NCBI RefSeq assembly: GCF_003987225.1
Contig: NZ_PIPX01000002.1
Coordinates: 344,481 to 408,480, forward strand
Reading direction: 5' to 3'
Origin: Pseudidiomarina homiensis
Lineage (GTDB): Bacteria; Pseudomonadota; Gammaproteobacteria; Enterobacterales; Alteromonadaceae
DNA: 64,000 nucleotides
Shown: positions 1 to 8,749 of the stretch, piece after piece
How the letters are laid out: each line of letters starts with the position of its first letter
Position numbering within the stretch: the first letter of the stretch is position 1
The notes under the pieces: model-generated
The model's input: the letters and a program-made list of their open reading frames with translations, nothing else
Told to the model about the DNA's origin: nothing
The model's database searches: none
Made by a program: the position numbers and the translations under genes

Positions 1-66
1 CCTGAAGCTGACGTGTTAGAAGGTTTAGCGCGTTTTGAGAAAGCGATCGCCAAGATCGTCGGTTAA
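1..66 (+). CDS. astC: C-terminal end of acetylornithine/succinylornithine aminotransferase (partial)
   Basis: The first 66 bases are an open frame ending in TAA, encoding 21 residues that end in a basic amphipathic helix (GLARFEKAIAKIVG). This resembles the C-terminus of the ArgD/AstC class-III pyridoxal-phosphate aminotransferases. The gene starts outside the window. It lies 15 bases before astA, the position expected for astC in arginine succinyltransferase (AST) operons. The assignment rests mainly on context because the active site is not visible; argD is the alternative name. Confidence 0.6.
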   Translation, partial: PEADVLEGLARFEKAIAKIVG

Positions 67-81
67 GACGACGGAGCCCTT

Positions 82-1101
82 ATGTTAGTGGTACGTCCGA
101 TCACGCCGCAGGATTATGCGGCACTCTATACGTGTGCAGTGGAGTCAGGTTATGGCTTCACTTCATTACCGGTAGATGAAGGCTTATTGAAGCGTCGCAT
201 TGCTCGAGCACAAGAGGCTTTTGCGCGTGACCATGTGAGTGAGCCTGGCGAAGAAGGCTACCTTTTCGTCATGGAAGACACCGAAACAGGCGAAGTAGTG
301 GGTTGCAGTGGCATTGAAGCCGCGGTGGGTTTAACTGAAGCGTTTTATCACTACCGCCTCGGTAAAGTCGTTCACCACTCGAAAAGCCTCGACGTCTACA
401 ACGCGTTAGAAACACTCACGCTGTGCAACGATTACACCGGTGTCAGTGAGTTGTGCACACTATTTTTGCGGGAGCCTTTCCGGAAAAATCAAAACGGTCG
501 TGTGCTGTCGCGGTTCCGCATGTTGTTTATGGCGGAATTTCGTGAGCGTTTTAGCCAGTTTGCGATTGCTGAAATGCGCGGTGTTTCGAATGAAAACGGC
601 GAATCGCCATTTTGGGGTTGGCTGGAAAAACACTTCTTCAACATGGACTTTAATCAAGCCGATTACTTAACGGGTATTGGCGAGAAGGCCTTTGTCGCTG
701 AACTCATGCCGACTTTTCCGCTCTACGTAAAAATGCTCGAACCTGAAGCGCAAGCGGTTATTGGCAAAGTCCATGAAAATACCCGCCCGGCTTTGCGGAT
801 GCTTGAAAACGAGGGTTTCCGTTTCCGCGGTTATGTGGATATTTTTGATGCGGGACCGACCGTTGAAGTTGAAGTTGCCAATATCAAAAGTGTTCGCGAG
901 AGTCGCCGTCTGCATGTTCGCATTGGTGAGCCGAGTGCCGATAAAGCGCAACGTTTTATTGTTTGCAATACGCGGGTGAGTGATTTCCGTGCCGGACAAG
1001 CTGACGTCGAAATTCAAGGTGATTATTTACTCATTAGTCCTGCTGCAGCGCAAGCCTTGCGCCTAGCCGAGGGCGATGCAACGCGTTGCGTTGCACTCTA
1101 G
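82..1101 (+). CDS. astA: Arginine N-succinyltransferase
   Basis: This enzyme transfers succinyl from succinyl-CoA to the alpha-amino group of arginine, the first step of the AST pathway for using arginine as a carbon and nitrogen source. The 339-residue protein is collinear with Escherichia coli AstA (344 aa): it starts with an MLVVRPI strand, has the conserved SELCTLFL and AEMRGV blocks, and a C-terminal segment with FDAGPTVE. The fold is a tandem GNAT-like acyltransferase. It sits between the astC end and astD, all on the plus strand, so the three are probably one operon. The ATG follows a GACGGAG stretch that can serve as ribosome binding site. Cytoplasmic; nothing unusual. Confidence 0.95.
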   Translation: MLVVRPITPQDYAALYTCAVESGYGFTSLPVDEGLLKRRIARAQEAFARDHVSEPGEEGYLFVMEDTETGEVVGCSGIEAAVGLTEAFYHYRLGKVVHHSKSLDVYNALETLTLCNDYTGVSELCTLFLREPFRKNQNGRVLSRFRMLFMAEFRERFSQFAIAEMRGVSNENGESPFWGWLEKHFFNMDFNQADYLTGIGEKAFVAELMPTFPLYVKMLEPEAQAVIGKVHENTRPALRMLENEGFRFRGYVDIFDAGPTVEVEVANIKSVRESRRLHVRIGEPSADKAQRFIVCNTRVSDFRAGQADVEIQGDYLLISPAAAQALRLAEGDATRCVAL

Positions 1102-1131
1102 CTTTGTTGCTTGAAAAACAAGGAGCTTAAG

Positions 1132-2616
1132 ATGTCTGAACAGAATTTATATATCGGTGGCCAGTGGGTCACTGGTGAAGGTGATGAATTTAAATCGATA
1201 AACCCAGCGCGTGACGAAGTGGTATGGCAAGGTCGTTGTGCCACAGAGGCACAGGTCGAAGCGGCGATTCTTGCGGCACGAGAAGCGTTCGTCGATTGGG
1301 CGGAGCGTGAGTTTGATGAGCGCCTTGCGATCTGCAAGAAGTTTGCCGAATTACTCGAAGAAAACAAGCAAGAGTTTGCCCAGATTATTGCTGAAGAAAC
1401 CGGCAAGCCAGTGTGGGAAACGCTCACTGAAGTTGGCGCAATGATTGGTAAAGTCGCTATTTCTGAGCGCGCGTATCACGAGCGCACCGGTACCGTTGAA
1501 AACCCTATGCCTGCGGGTAAGGCGTTTATTCGCCACAAACCACATGGTGTGGTGGCCGTTTATGGACCCTATAACTTCCCAGGACACTTACCTAACGGGC
1601 ACATCGTACCATCGCTGTTAGCCGGAAACACCGTTGTCTTCAAACCGAGTGAAATGACGCCAAAAGTGGCCGAATTTACCGTTAAGCTTTGGGAAAAAGC
1701 AGGTATTCCGGCCGGGGTTATTAATCTCGTACAAGGCCTGGTGGATACCGGTAAAGCCTTGTCTGCGCATCCGCAAATCGATGGCTTGTTCTTTACCGGT
1801 TCATCGACAACCGGGCACTTGCTGCATAAACAATTTGCCGGACGCCCAGATAAAATTCTGGCGCTTGAAATGGGCGGTAACAACCCGTTGATCGTCAAGG
1901 ATGTTGAAGACATTGAAGGTGCAGTGCATGACATCGTGCAATCGGCGTTCATTACTTCGGGGCAACGCTGCACCTGCGCACGACGCTTATTTATTGAACG
2001 TAGCGCAAACGGCGACGCGATTCTTGAGCGTTTGCTTGAGGTTACCAAGCAGATTGAGGTTGGTGATTATGCCGCTGACCCGCAGCCGTTTATGGGCGCC
2101 ATGATTTCCGCAAAAGCCGCGAACGACATGGTGAAAGCGCAAAATGATCTTGCCGACGCCGGTGCTAGTGTGTTGTTACGTATGCAACAAAAAGACCATA
2201 ACCTTGGTTTTGTAACGCCAGGTATCTTAGATGTCACCAATGTTGAAAAAATGCCGGATATTGAGCACTTCGGACCGTTGCTGAAGGTTTATCGCTACAC
2301 CGATTTTGACGCAGCAATTAAAGAAGCCAACAACACCAGCTTTGGTTTATCTGCAGGTATCTTGTGTGATGAAGAAAGCACCTACCGCTACTTTTTCAAA
2401 CGCATTCGCGCAGGTATCGTTAATTGGAATAAACCTATTACCGGTGCCAGCAGTGCGGCACCATTTGGCGGTATTGGCGCAAGTGGTAACCACCGCGCTA
2501 GCGCTTACTATGCCGCCGATTACTGTGCGTACCCAGTTGCGTCGGTTGAGGCTGAGCGGGTAACGATGCCAGAGAAGACTGCGCCTGGTCTGCACTTCGA
2601 CAAGAGCGAGGGCTAA
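1132..2616 (+). CDS. astD: N-succinylglutamate 5-semialdehyde dehydrogenase
   Basis: An NAD-dependent aldehyde dehydrogenase that oxidises N-succinylglutamate semialdehyde in the AST pathway. The protein has 494 residues from the chosen ATG, which follows an AAGGAG ribosome binding site six bases upstream; an in-frame ATG 21 bases earlier lacks such a site. Aldehyde dehydrogenase motifs are intact: LEMGGNNP with the general-base Glu, the catalytic Cys at about residue 280 in GQRCTC, and [11 protein letters not shown] near the C-terminus. The double-Cys GQRCTCARR form is the one found in AstD. It follows astA after 30 bases and is followed three bases later by an OsmC-family gene, suggesting cotranscription. 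Confidence 0.95.
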   Translation: MSEQNLYIGGQWVTGEGDEFKSINPARDEVVWQGRCATEAQVEAAILAAREAFVDWAEREFDERLAICKKFAELLEENKQEFAQIIAEETGKPVWETLTEVGAMIGKVAISERAYHERTGTVENPMPAGKAFIRHKPHGVVAVYGPYNFPGHLPNGHIVPSLLAGNTVVFKPSEMTPKVAEFTVKLWEKAGIPAGVINLVQGLVDTGKALSAHPQIDGLFFTGSSTTGHLLHKQFAGRPDKILALEMGGNNPLIVKDVEDIEGAVHDIVQSAFITSGQRCTCARRLFIERSANGDAILERLLEVTKQIEVGDYAADPQPFMGAMISAKAANDMVKAQNDLADAGASVLLRMQQKDHNLGFVTPGILDVTNVEKMPDIEHFGPLLKVYRYTDFDAAIKEANNTSFGLSAGILCDEESTYRYFFKRIRAGIVNWNKPITGASSAAPFGGIGASGNHRASAYYAADYCAYPVASVEAERVTMPEKTAPGLHFDKSEG

Positions 2617-2619
2617 CGT

Positions 2620-3036
2620 ATGGCTGCAGCAATGCAAGCAAACGTGCAGTGGCAAAACGACCTGGTCTTTACCGCAACGACAGGTTCGGGCCAAAGCGTG
2701 CAGATGGACGGGAACAAAACCGCAGCAGCATCACCGATGGAGTTGGTGCTTGCTGCTGCCGGCGGCTGCTCGTCCGTTGACGTGGTGAGTATTCTCGAGA
2801 AAGCCCGCCAAGACGTAACTGCGGTGCGTTGTGAAGTTAATGGCGAGCGGGCTGACGCGGTACCTGCAGTCTTTACTAAGATCCATTTGCACTTTGTGGT
2901 GACTGGGCGTGACGTTGCCGAGAAGCACGTTGAGCGCGCGGTGCAACTGTCGGCAGAAAAATACTGCTCGGTGGCGAAAATGCTCGAAGCATCGGTCACT
3001 ATGACCCATAGTTTCAGCATTGAGCAAGCTGATTAA
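2620..3036 (+). CDS. yhfA: OsmC family protein, YhfA-like
   Basis: A 138-residue protein of the OsmC/Ohr fold. Members with two conserved cysteines reduce organic hydroperoxides, but the YhfA branch has no firmly assigned substrate. Both cysteines are present, in AAGGCSSVDVV and in EKYCSVAKML, and the whole chain aligns with E. coli YhfA (134 aa), including the MDGN and HFVVTGRD blocks. It begins three bases after the astD stop and is followed by rlmJ and convergent prkB; yhfA and prkB are also neighbours in enterobacteria. Cytoplasmic. The family is secure, the role is not. Confidence 0.9.
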   Translation: MAAAMQANVQWQNDLVFTATTGSGQSVQMDGNKTAAASPMELVLAAAGGCSSVDVVSILEKARQDVTAVRCEVNGERADAVPAVFTKIHLHFVVTGRDVAEKHVERAVQLSAEKYCSVAKMLEASVTMTHSFSIEQAD

Positions 3037-3045
3037 GTTACCGCA

Positions 3046-3903
3046 ATGAATTACCGCCACAGCTATCATGCTGGTAACTTTGCTGACGTGATGAAACACG
3101 CCCTACAATGGGCGTGTTTGTCTTATTTGCAGCAAAAAGACAAGCCCTTTTGGTTGCTCGACACCCATGCTGGTCTTGGTATGTATGACCTTCTGGGAGA
3201 GCAAGCAACGAAAACTGGCGAATGGCAACAAGGTATCGCCAAAGTGCTGGCGGCAGCCAATCCACCGGCCGAAATTGTGGGTTATTTAGATGCCGTTCGG
3301 CAACTGAATCAAGGCGCCGATTTGCGGTGGTATCCTGGTTCGCCCTACTTAGCAGCCCTGCAATTACGTCAGCAAGACATGCTGACGTTATGCGAGCTTC
3401 ACCCTGCTGATGCAAAAGAACTTAGTGAAAACGTCGCCAATGATTTCCCCCACAACGGAACCATTCATGTGGAAGCCGAGCGTAATGGTTATGCTGCACT
3501 AAAGGCGTTGACGCCACCACCGATCAAGCGGGGTATGGTACTAATCGATCCGCCGTTCGAGCAACGTGACGAATTTGCTCAAGTGGTGCAAGCGTTGCGT
3601 GAAGGTACAAAACGTTGGGCTAATGGCAGCTACGTTGTGTGGTATCCGATCAAAGACCCAGTAGCGGTGAGTGAATTTCAACAGCAGATTGCGGACTTAA
3701 CGACGGTCAGCAAAGTCTATTGTACCGATATGCTCGTTCGTACTGCGCAAGACCCAAGCAAAATGAATGGTTGTGGCATGTTATTTGTGAACCCGCCATA
3801 TGGAGTGGTGCAGCAAATGGCGACGATCATGGACTTTATTACGCCACTACTGGCGCACGACCAAGGTGCGGAGTGGCAGGGGAGCTGGCTGCTCGAAGCT
3901 TAG
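3046..3903 (+). CDS. rlmJ: 23S rRNA (adenine(2030)-N6)-methyltransferase
   Basis: RlmJ methylates N6 of A2030 in 23S rRNA using S-adenosylmethionine. The 285-residue protein begins MNYRHSYHAGNFADVMKH, the typical start of the family, and carries the catalytic DPPF tetrapeptide in LIDPPFEQ, the N6-adenine variant of (D/N)PP(Y/F). A second block, NPPYG, lies near the C-terminus. It starts nine bases after yhfA. Its TAG stop overlaps the stop of the convergent prkB by four bases, so no terminator separates the two genes. Confidence 0.93.
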   Translation: MNYRHSYHAGNFADVMKHALQWACLSYLQQKDKPFWLLDTHAGLGMYDLLGEQATKTGEWQQGIAKVLAAANPPAEIVGYLDAVRQLNQGADLRWYPGSPYLAALQLRQQDMLTLCELHPADAKELSENVANDFPHNGTIHVEAERNGYAALKALTPPPIKRGMVLIDPPFEQRDEFAQVVQALREGTKRWANGSYVVWYPIKDPVAVSEFQQQIADLTTVSKVYCTDMLVRTAQDPSKMNGCGMLFVNPPYGVVQQMATIMDFITPLLAHDQGAEWQGSWLLEA

Positions 3904-4793
3904 CTTTTCAGCCAGCCAGGTTTCCCGCCGTGCTGCTTGGCGAACATCATTTCTTCGATCAACGGTGCTAAAATAAGCTCCATTGCAAATACCATTTTGC
4001 CACCGGGAACCACTAACGTGTTCATGCGTGACATAAATGCGCCGTCGATCATTTGCAGGTAGTAGGGAAAGTTGACGTTGCGCATGCCACGAAAACGAAT
4101 CACCACAAAACTCTCATCCAACGACGGAATATCTTTCGCACTGAAGGGGTTTGAGGTATCAACGGTTGGCACCCGCTGAAAGTTGATATGCGTGCGGGAA
4201 AACTGCGGCACAATATGGTGAATGTAGTCTTCCATACTGCGGACGATGCTTTGCGTGACCGCTTCTCGGCTGTGTCCCCGTTCAGCGGTATCGCGCAACA
4301 GCTTCTGAATCCACTCTAAGTTGACGATCGGTACCATGCCAATCAGCAGGTCCACATACTTGGCAACATCGTGCTCTGCGGTTTTAACCCCGCCGTGCAG
4401 CCCCTCGTAAAACAGCAGGTCGGTGTCAGCTTGCAGGGCTTCCCAAGGGGTAAAAGTCCCTGGCATTTGATGATAAGGGACGGCGTCGTCAAAACTATGG
4501 AGATAACGACGTACTTCACCGTTACCGCACTCACCGTATTCACGGAACAATGCTTCTAAACGATCAAAGTCATTAGCCTCAGGACCAAAATAACTGATAT
4601 GACGGCCCTGTTCTTGTGCTTTACGAATGGCAACATCCATTTCTGGGCGCGAATAGCGATGAAAACTATCACCTTCGACACAGGCTGCACTAATGTGCTG
4701 TGAGCGGAATATGTGGCGCAAGGCCTGGCTGGTCGTGGTCGTTCCCGCCCCCGACGAACCGGTTACCGCAATGATTGGATGTTTAACCGACAT
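3900..4793 (-). CDS. prkB: Phosphoribulokinase-family protein PrkB
   Basis: A 297-residue P-loop kinase of the phosphoribulokinase/uridine kinase fold, close to E. coli PrkB across its length (EGDSFHRY, SYFGPEANDF, LFYEGLHGG, PQFSRTH, NTLVVPGGKM). The Walker-A loop reads GSSGAGTTTT: the usual lysine is threonine, as I recall it also is in E. coli PrkB, so this is a family trait rather than a defect. No RuBisCO gene is near, so a Calvin-cycle role is unlikely and the true substrate is not known to me. Convergent with rlmJ, overlapping by four bases. Confidence 0.9.
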   Translation of the reverse strand: MSVKHPIIAVTGSSGAGTTTTSQALRHIFRSQHISAACVEGDSFHRYSRPEMDVAIRKAQEQGRHISYFGPEANDFDRLEALFREYGECGNGEVRRYLHSFDDAVPYHQMPGTFTPWEALQADTDLLFYEGLHGGVKTAEHDVAKYVDLLIGMVPIVNLEWIQKLLRDTAERGHSREAVTQSIVRSMEDYIHHIVPQFSRTHINFQRVPTVDTSNPFSAKDIPSLDESFVVIRFRGMRNVNFPYYLQMIDGAFMSRMNTLVVPGGKMVFAMELILAPLIEEMMFAKQHGGKPGWLKS

Positions 4794-4882
4794 AGTGACT
4801 CCGTAAAAGTAGAATGATTGTTATACGGGGTCAGAAGACTGGGGTCAAGTAAGCGCCGAGAATGTACGCTAACCGTTACAGC

Positions 4883-5119
4883 TTAGTAGTGCGGCGGGAC
4901 TTCGTCGGCTGGATCGTTGGCCTGTTGGTCGTCACTGCGCTCTTGCAGTTGTTGCAAGCGTTGCCCTAACAACTTCATTTTATGTTCGAGACGATGGAGC
5001 TGGTCCGATTGCTGAATGACAAGTTGGTTAAGTGTTTCAATGGTGTCGTCTTGAAACGCCATGCGACTCTCGAGATCAGCCAGTTGTGTGAGGATTGTGT
5101 CAGAGTGTTGCTCAGGCAT
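4883..5119 (-). CDS. slyX: SlyX family protein
   Basis: A 78-residue protein, mostly one long heptad-patterned helix (DSILTQLADLESRM-type repeats through ERSDDQQ), ending in the PPHY C-terminus typical of SlyX. Function is unknown in the family; a short coiled coil is the only visible structure. I chose the ATG giving MPEQHSD because it matches the family start; a longer in-frame reading would run into the fkpA regulatory region. It is divergent from the FKBP-type isomerase gene, the same pairing as slyX-fkpA in E. coli, which supports both calls. Confidence 0.85.
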   Translation of the reverse strand: MPEQHSDTILTQLADLESRMAFQDDTIETLNQLVIQQSDQLHRLEHKMKLLGQRLQQLQERSDDQQANDPADEVPPHY

Positions 5120-5207
5120 AGGCAAAGGCCCCTGTTTATGTGTAGTATAGGAATGCAACGCATTAGACCTTGTTAACAGCAAGAATTCAATCTTGGAGTA
5201 GAAAGGA

Positions 5208-5996
5208 ATGAGTTATTTAAAGAAAACCTTTGCGGTTAGTCTTGTTGCCCTTGCCATCACAGGGTGTACGCAAGAAAAGCAAGAAGCTTATCCGGTCAGC
5301 GAGAAAGCTCCGACCGAAGAGCAAGCGAAGATGGCTTATGCATTGGGCGCTTCAGTGGGCACCTTTGTCGGTAACAACCTTGATGAACAAGACAAAATGG
5401 ACATGGTGCTTGACCGTAACTTGGTGATCGCTGGGTTTGTTGACTCACTTAAGGACACGTCAAAGCTGACCGAAGAAGAAACCGAGCAATTGTTGACTGC
5501 GATGCAGCAGCAGTATACCGAAACCAAGACCGCTACCTTAGGAGCTGAATCCAAGGCCGAAGGTGACGCTTATCGCGCCGAGAATGCCCAGAAAGAGGGC
5601 GTAATGGTGACTGAGTCTGGGTTACAGTATGAAATCCTTGCAGAAGGTGAAGAAGGTGGCAAGCAGCCAGTTGCTGAGGATATCGTCGAAGTTCATTACG
5701 AGGGCACCTTAGTCGACGGTACTGTTTTCGACAGCTCAATTGAGCGTGGCGAGCCAGCAGTATTCCCACTGAATCGCGTTATTCCTGGTTGGACTGAAGG
5801 CGTTCAGTTGATGAGCGTGGGTGATAAGTTCCGCTTCGTTATTCCACCAGAACTTGCGTATGGTGATCGCGAAGTAGGTGGTGGTACTATCCCGCCGAAA
5901 TCCACCCTAATCTTTGAAGTTGAGCTGATCGACGTTAAAGATAAACCTGAGCAACCAAAAGCTGACGTTGAAGTTGAAGCTGAAGGCGGCGAGTAA
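5208..5996 (+). CDS. fkpA: FKBP-type peptidyl-prolyl isomerase, FkpA-like, predicted lipoprotein
   Basis: A 262-residue envelope foldase that catalyses proline cis-trans isomerisation. The N-terminus is a signal peptide ending in a lipobox, LAITGC, with Cys20 as the predicted lipidated residue, so it should be membrane-anchored, unlike soluble E. coli FkpA. Residues about 35-130 form the helical FkpA-type dimerisation domain. The FKBP domain follows ([46 protein letters not shown]). The last 20 residues are an acidic tail. A ribosome binding site (GGAG, then AAAGGA) precedes the ATG, and a hairpin terminator follows. Confidence 0.9.
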   Translation: MSYLKKTFAVSLVALAITGCTQEKQEAYPVSEKAPTEEQAKMAYALGASVGTFVGNNLDEQDKMDMVLDRNLVIAGFVDSLKDTSKLTEEETEQLLTAMQQQYTETKTATLGAESKAEGDAYRAENAQKEGVMVTESGLQYEILAEGEEGGKQPVAEDIVEVHYEGTLVDGTVFDSSIERGEPAVFPLNRVIPGWTEGVQLMSVGDKFRFVIPPELAYGDREVGGGTIPPKSTLIFEVELIDVKDKPEQPKADVEVEAEGGE

Positions 5997-6016
5997 GTCG
6001 CTCGCAATGCTTAACT

Positions 6017-6046
6017 AAAAACGCCGCTCTTGGGAGCGGCGTTTTT
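6017..6046. terminator. Bidirectional rho-independent terminator between fkpA and rsd
   Basis: A perfect nine-base stem (ACGCCGCTC / GAGCGGCGT) with a four-base loop, flanked by AAAA on the left and a T-run on the right. It can stop transcription from either of the two convergent genes. Confidence 0.85.
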
Positions 6047-6048
6047 GT

Positions 6049-6519
6049 TTAGAGTAAGCGGTACTGCTCCAGCGCATGAAGTAGTCGGTCTTCAAATTCC
6101 ATACGCAATTCTAATGCCTCGCCAAGCGAAGAGAGTTCACGGTCAAACCCATTAAGATGATTGTCATCATCCAAATCGCCATAGTGATCGTTAAAGTCTA
6201 AGGCGATTTCAGTGGTATCGCTGATGAGCGGGAAAACTTCGTCGGCAAGTTCTTGGGTAACTTGAGGAGCATCTTGACAGTTTGAAATGATTTGTTCGTA
6301 CACTTCAAAGTGGCCAGCCGACACATAATCCATGAGTAAACCGCAGAAACTGCGAATATCCGGTAAGGCTGGAAGCGCTTGATTGTCACGTTCATAAGGC
6401 GGTAACCCAGCGAGTTTAAAATACTCGATTAACAAGGCTTGGCGTTCATGTAGCCATGTATCCACCGCTTTGTGGGCTCCCCCCCAGCGTTGTTTGGCTT
6501 CTTGTTGGCGCTTCAGCAT
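6049..6519 (-). CDS. rsd: Regulator of sigma D (Rsd/AlgQ family)
   Basis: A 156-residue all-helical protein matching Rsd, which binds the housekeeping sigma factor and lowers its pairing with core RNA polymerase in stationary phase. Recognisable blocks are QRWGGAHKAVDTWL, ERQALLIEYFKLAGL, LRSFCGLLMDYVSAGHFEVYE-like residues and the acidic DFNDHYGD. It is divergent from nudC and close to hemE, the classical gammaproteobacterial arrangement. Its stop lies three bases from the terminator shared with fkpA. Confidence 0.92.
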   Translation of the reverse strand: MLKRQQEAKQRWGGAHKAVDTWLHERQALLIEYFKLAGLPPYERDNQALPALPDIRSFCGLLMDYVSAGHFEVYEQIISNCQDAPQVTQELADEVFPLISDTTEIALDFNDHYGDLDDDNHLNGFDRELSSLGEALELRMEFEDRLLHALEQYRLL

Positions 6520-6599
6520 GGCTTACTCCTAGTGTTATGCTTACCGTCAATCTACCGATGATGTTAAGCTTACGTCAATAGTTTTTACTTTACCGATAA

Positions 6600-7430
6600 A
6601 TGGCTGTTATGACAAAACCTTATCAACGCCCCTCAGCAGACGAACCCGCTTGGTGGTTCATTTGCTCCGCAGGTGAACTAACGCTCGATAATGATGACCT
6701 ACCGCCCCATGGCCGTCTGCAAGATTTACCTATGCCCGAGCTTGATGATTATCAAGTGGTTTGGTTGGGCGAGTTAAGGGAACGCAGTTGTTATCTGGTG
6801 GTAGCGGACTTAAATGATGATGCGTTTAGTGCGCTGGGCGAATTTAAATCGCTGCGGCCACTCGTGGCAGCTCAGGATGAAGCGCTATTTATGATGGCGT
6901 CGCGGGCCAAACAAGTGACCGAATTTTTAACTACGCATCGCTACTGTGGTCGGTGTGGTACGCGAATGCAGGCGGTAGACTGGGAATTAGCTATGCAGTG
7001 TCACGCCTGTCAGCATCGCTGTTACCCGCGCATTTCACCGTGCATTATCGTGGCTATTCGCAAAGGCGATAAGATTTTGCTCGCACGCGGTGAGCGGCAC
7101 CGTCCCGGTTTGTATTCGGTGCTCGCAGGCTTTGTTGAGGCTGGTGAAAGTCTTGAGCAAACGTTGGCCCGTGAAGTCATGGAAGAAGCCGGCATCGAAG
7201 TGAAGAATCTGCAGTACGTTTGCAGTCAGCCATGGCCGTTTCCGAATTCGTTGATGATGGGCTTTACTGCTGAATGGGCGGCTGGGGACTTACATTTTGA
7301 CCCATTTGAGTTAGAAGACGGTGATTGGTACAGCTTTGACGCACTGCCTGACATCCCACTCCCCGGCACCATTGCCCATAATTTGATCCAGGCCGTAAAA
7401 GCGCAAATAGATCGAGAATCCTCTGCTTGA
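6600..7430 (+). CDS. nudC: NAD(+) diphosphatase / NAD-capped RNA hydrolase
   Basis: This Nudix hydrolase cleaves NAD(H) and removes NAD caps from RNA 5' ends. The 276-residue protein has a four-cysteine zinc ribbon (CGRC and CHAC, about residues 117-140), then the Nudix box (GFVEAGES then REVMEEAG) and the family signature SQPWPFPNS. Two in-frame ATGs lie nine bases apart and neither has a strong ribosome binding site, so the start is uncertain by three residues. It is divergent from rsd and followed after 60 bases by hemE on the same strand. Confidence 0.93.
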   Translation: MAVMTKPYQRPSADEPAWWFICSAGELTLDNDDLPPHGRLQDLPMPELDDYQVVWLGELRERSCYLVVADLNDDAFSALGEFKSLRPLVAAQDEALFMMASRAKQVTEFLTTHRYCGRCGTRMQAVDWELAMQCHACQHRCYPRISPCIIVAIRKGDKILLARGERHRPGLYSVLAGFVEAGESLEQTLAREVMEEAGIEVKNLQYVCSQPWPFPNSLMMGFTAEWAAGDLHFDPFELEDGDWYSFDALPDIPLPGTIAHNLIQAVKAQIDRESSA

Positions 7431-7490
7431 GGCTGGTAGAATACGGCCTTTCATTTTTAAGTCGCCCAGCTAGATAGGTAATCAAACGTC

Positions 7491-8555
7491 ATGAGCACTT
7501 TGCAAAACGATCTGTATTTACGCGCGCTGTTGCGTGAACCCACTGAACGCACTCCTATTTGGATGATGCGTCAAGCGGGACGTTATTTGCCGGAGTATCG
7601 CGAAGTGCGTAAACAAGCCGGTGACTTTATGGCGCTGTGTAAGAATGCTGAGCTTGCTTGTGAAGTGACGTTGCAACCCCTGCGGCGCTTTCCGCTTGAT
7701 GCTGCAATTCTGTTTTCAGATATTTTGACGATCCCTGATGCAATGGGTTTGGGTTTGTATTTTGAAGCTGGCGAGGGGCCGAAGTTTGAACGCCCTGTGC
7801 GCGATCTTGCTGCCATCAGTAAGTTGGGTGTTCCTGACCCGGAACAAGAACTTGGCTATGTGATGAATGCGGTGCGTACGATTCGTCGTGAGCTAAACGG
7901 CAAGGTGCCGTTAATTGGCTTTTCTGGCAGTCCGTGGACGTTAGCAACTTACATGGTTGAGGGTGGTAGTACCAAGAACTTCAGCCAGGTGAAAAAGCTA
8001 ATGTTTGCTGAGCCGCAAGCGATGCACATGCTACTAGACAAGCTTGCTCAGTCGGTAACTAGTTACCTTAATGCTCAGATAGCCGCTGGCGCGCAGGCAG
8101 TGATGATTTTCGACACCTGGGGTGGCGTTCTTAGCCCACGGGACTACCGTGAGTTTTCGCTGCGTTACATGCAGCAAATCGTGCAGGGTTTGACCCGTGA
8201 AGCTGATGGTCGTCGGGTGCCGGTAACACTGTTTACTAAAAATGGCGGCGCCTGGTTACCGGAAATGGCAGCGACAGGAGCTGACGCACTGGGTGTCGAC
8301 TGGACCACGGATATGGGAACCGCCCGAGCCTTGGTGCAAGACAAAGTGGCTTTGCAAGGCAATATGGACCCAAGCATGTTATACGCCTCACCAGCGCGTA
8401 TTGAAGAAGAAGTGGCAACTATTCTAGCTAGCTACGGCCATGGCACTGGGCATGTTTTTAACCTTGGTCATGGAATCCATCCTGAAGTTGACCCTGAGCA
8501 CGCCGGGGCATTTATTGAAGCGGTACATAAGCTTAGCCCTGCTTATCATCGTTGA
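7491..8555 (+). CDS. hemE: Uroporphyrinogen decarboxylase
   Basis: HemE removes four carboxylates from uroporphyrinogen III to give coproporphyrinogen III in heme synthesis. The 354-residue length equals the usual family length. The N-terminal signature [14 protein letters not shown] and the downstream [13 protein letters not shown] and FNLGHGIHP blocks are intact. Cytoplasmic homodimer in characterised members. The gene follows nudC on the plus strand. A GC-rich hairpin lies 23 bases past the stop. Confidence 0.96.
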   Translation: MSTLQNDLYLRALLREPTERTPIWMMRQAGRYLPEYREVRKQAGDFMALCKNAELACEVTLQPLRRFPLDAAILFSDILTIPDAMGLGLYFEAGEGPKFERPVRDLAAISKLGVPDPEQELGYVMNAVRTIRRELNGKVPLIGFSGSPWTLATYMVEGGSTKNFSQVKKLMFAEPQAMHMLLDKLAQSVTSYLNAQIAAGAQAVMIFDTWGGVLSPRDYREFSLRYMQQIVQGLTREADGRRVPVTLFTKNGGAWLPEMAATGADALGVDWTTDMGTARALVQDKVALQGNMDPSMLYASPARIEEEVATILASYGHGTGHVFNLGHGIHPEVDPEHAGAFIEAVHKLSPAYHR

Positions 8556-8577
8556 TTTGCGATAGACCTCTAAGATT

Positions 8578-8601
8578 CGGCGGTAAGCGGGGCTACCGCC
8601 G
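8578..8601. terminator. GC-rich hairpin after hemE, possible terminator
   Basis: A perfect eight-base inverted repeat (CGGCGGTA / TACCGCCG) with an eight-base loop, 23 bases after the hemE stop. There is no run of T on either side, so intrinsic termination would be weak. A role in transcript stability or rho-dependent termination is equally possible. Confidence 0.45.
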
Positions 8602-8653
8602 ATGATCCTCACGTTACAATAACGCCATACTTTAACAAGCGCGTTGTTTGCTA

Positions 8654-8703
8654 TTTGCTGTTCGCTATTTGTTTTAAACCAACAGCAAACATCGAACAGC
8701 AAA
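8654..8703. repeat. Inverted repeat cluster upstream of the RND efflux genes
   Basis: An 11-base perfect inverted repeat, TTTGCTGTTCG at 8654-8664 and CGAACAGCAAA at 8693-8703. A further copy of the right half-site (AACAGCAAA) lies at 8681-8689, and a related TTTGCTATTTG on the left. The cluster begins about 95 bases before the efflux adaptor start. It could be an operator for the pump or a dispersed palindromic element; the sequence alone does not decide. Confidence 0.55.
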
Positions 8704-8749
8704 GAGCGCTCTTTGCGTAAAGCACTCGCACCTCAAGGAGTAACTGGCG

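Noticed and set aside
3900..4793. Calvin cycle marker (phosphoribulokinase).
   Set aside because: No RuBisCO or other cycle gene is near, and the protein belongs to the PrkB branch found in heterotrophs.
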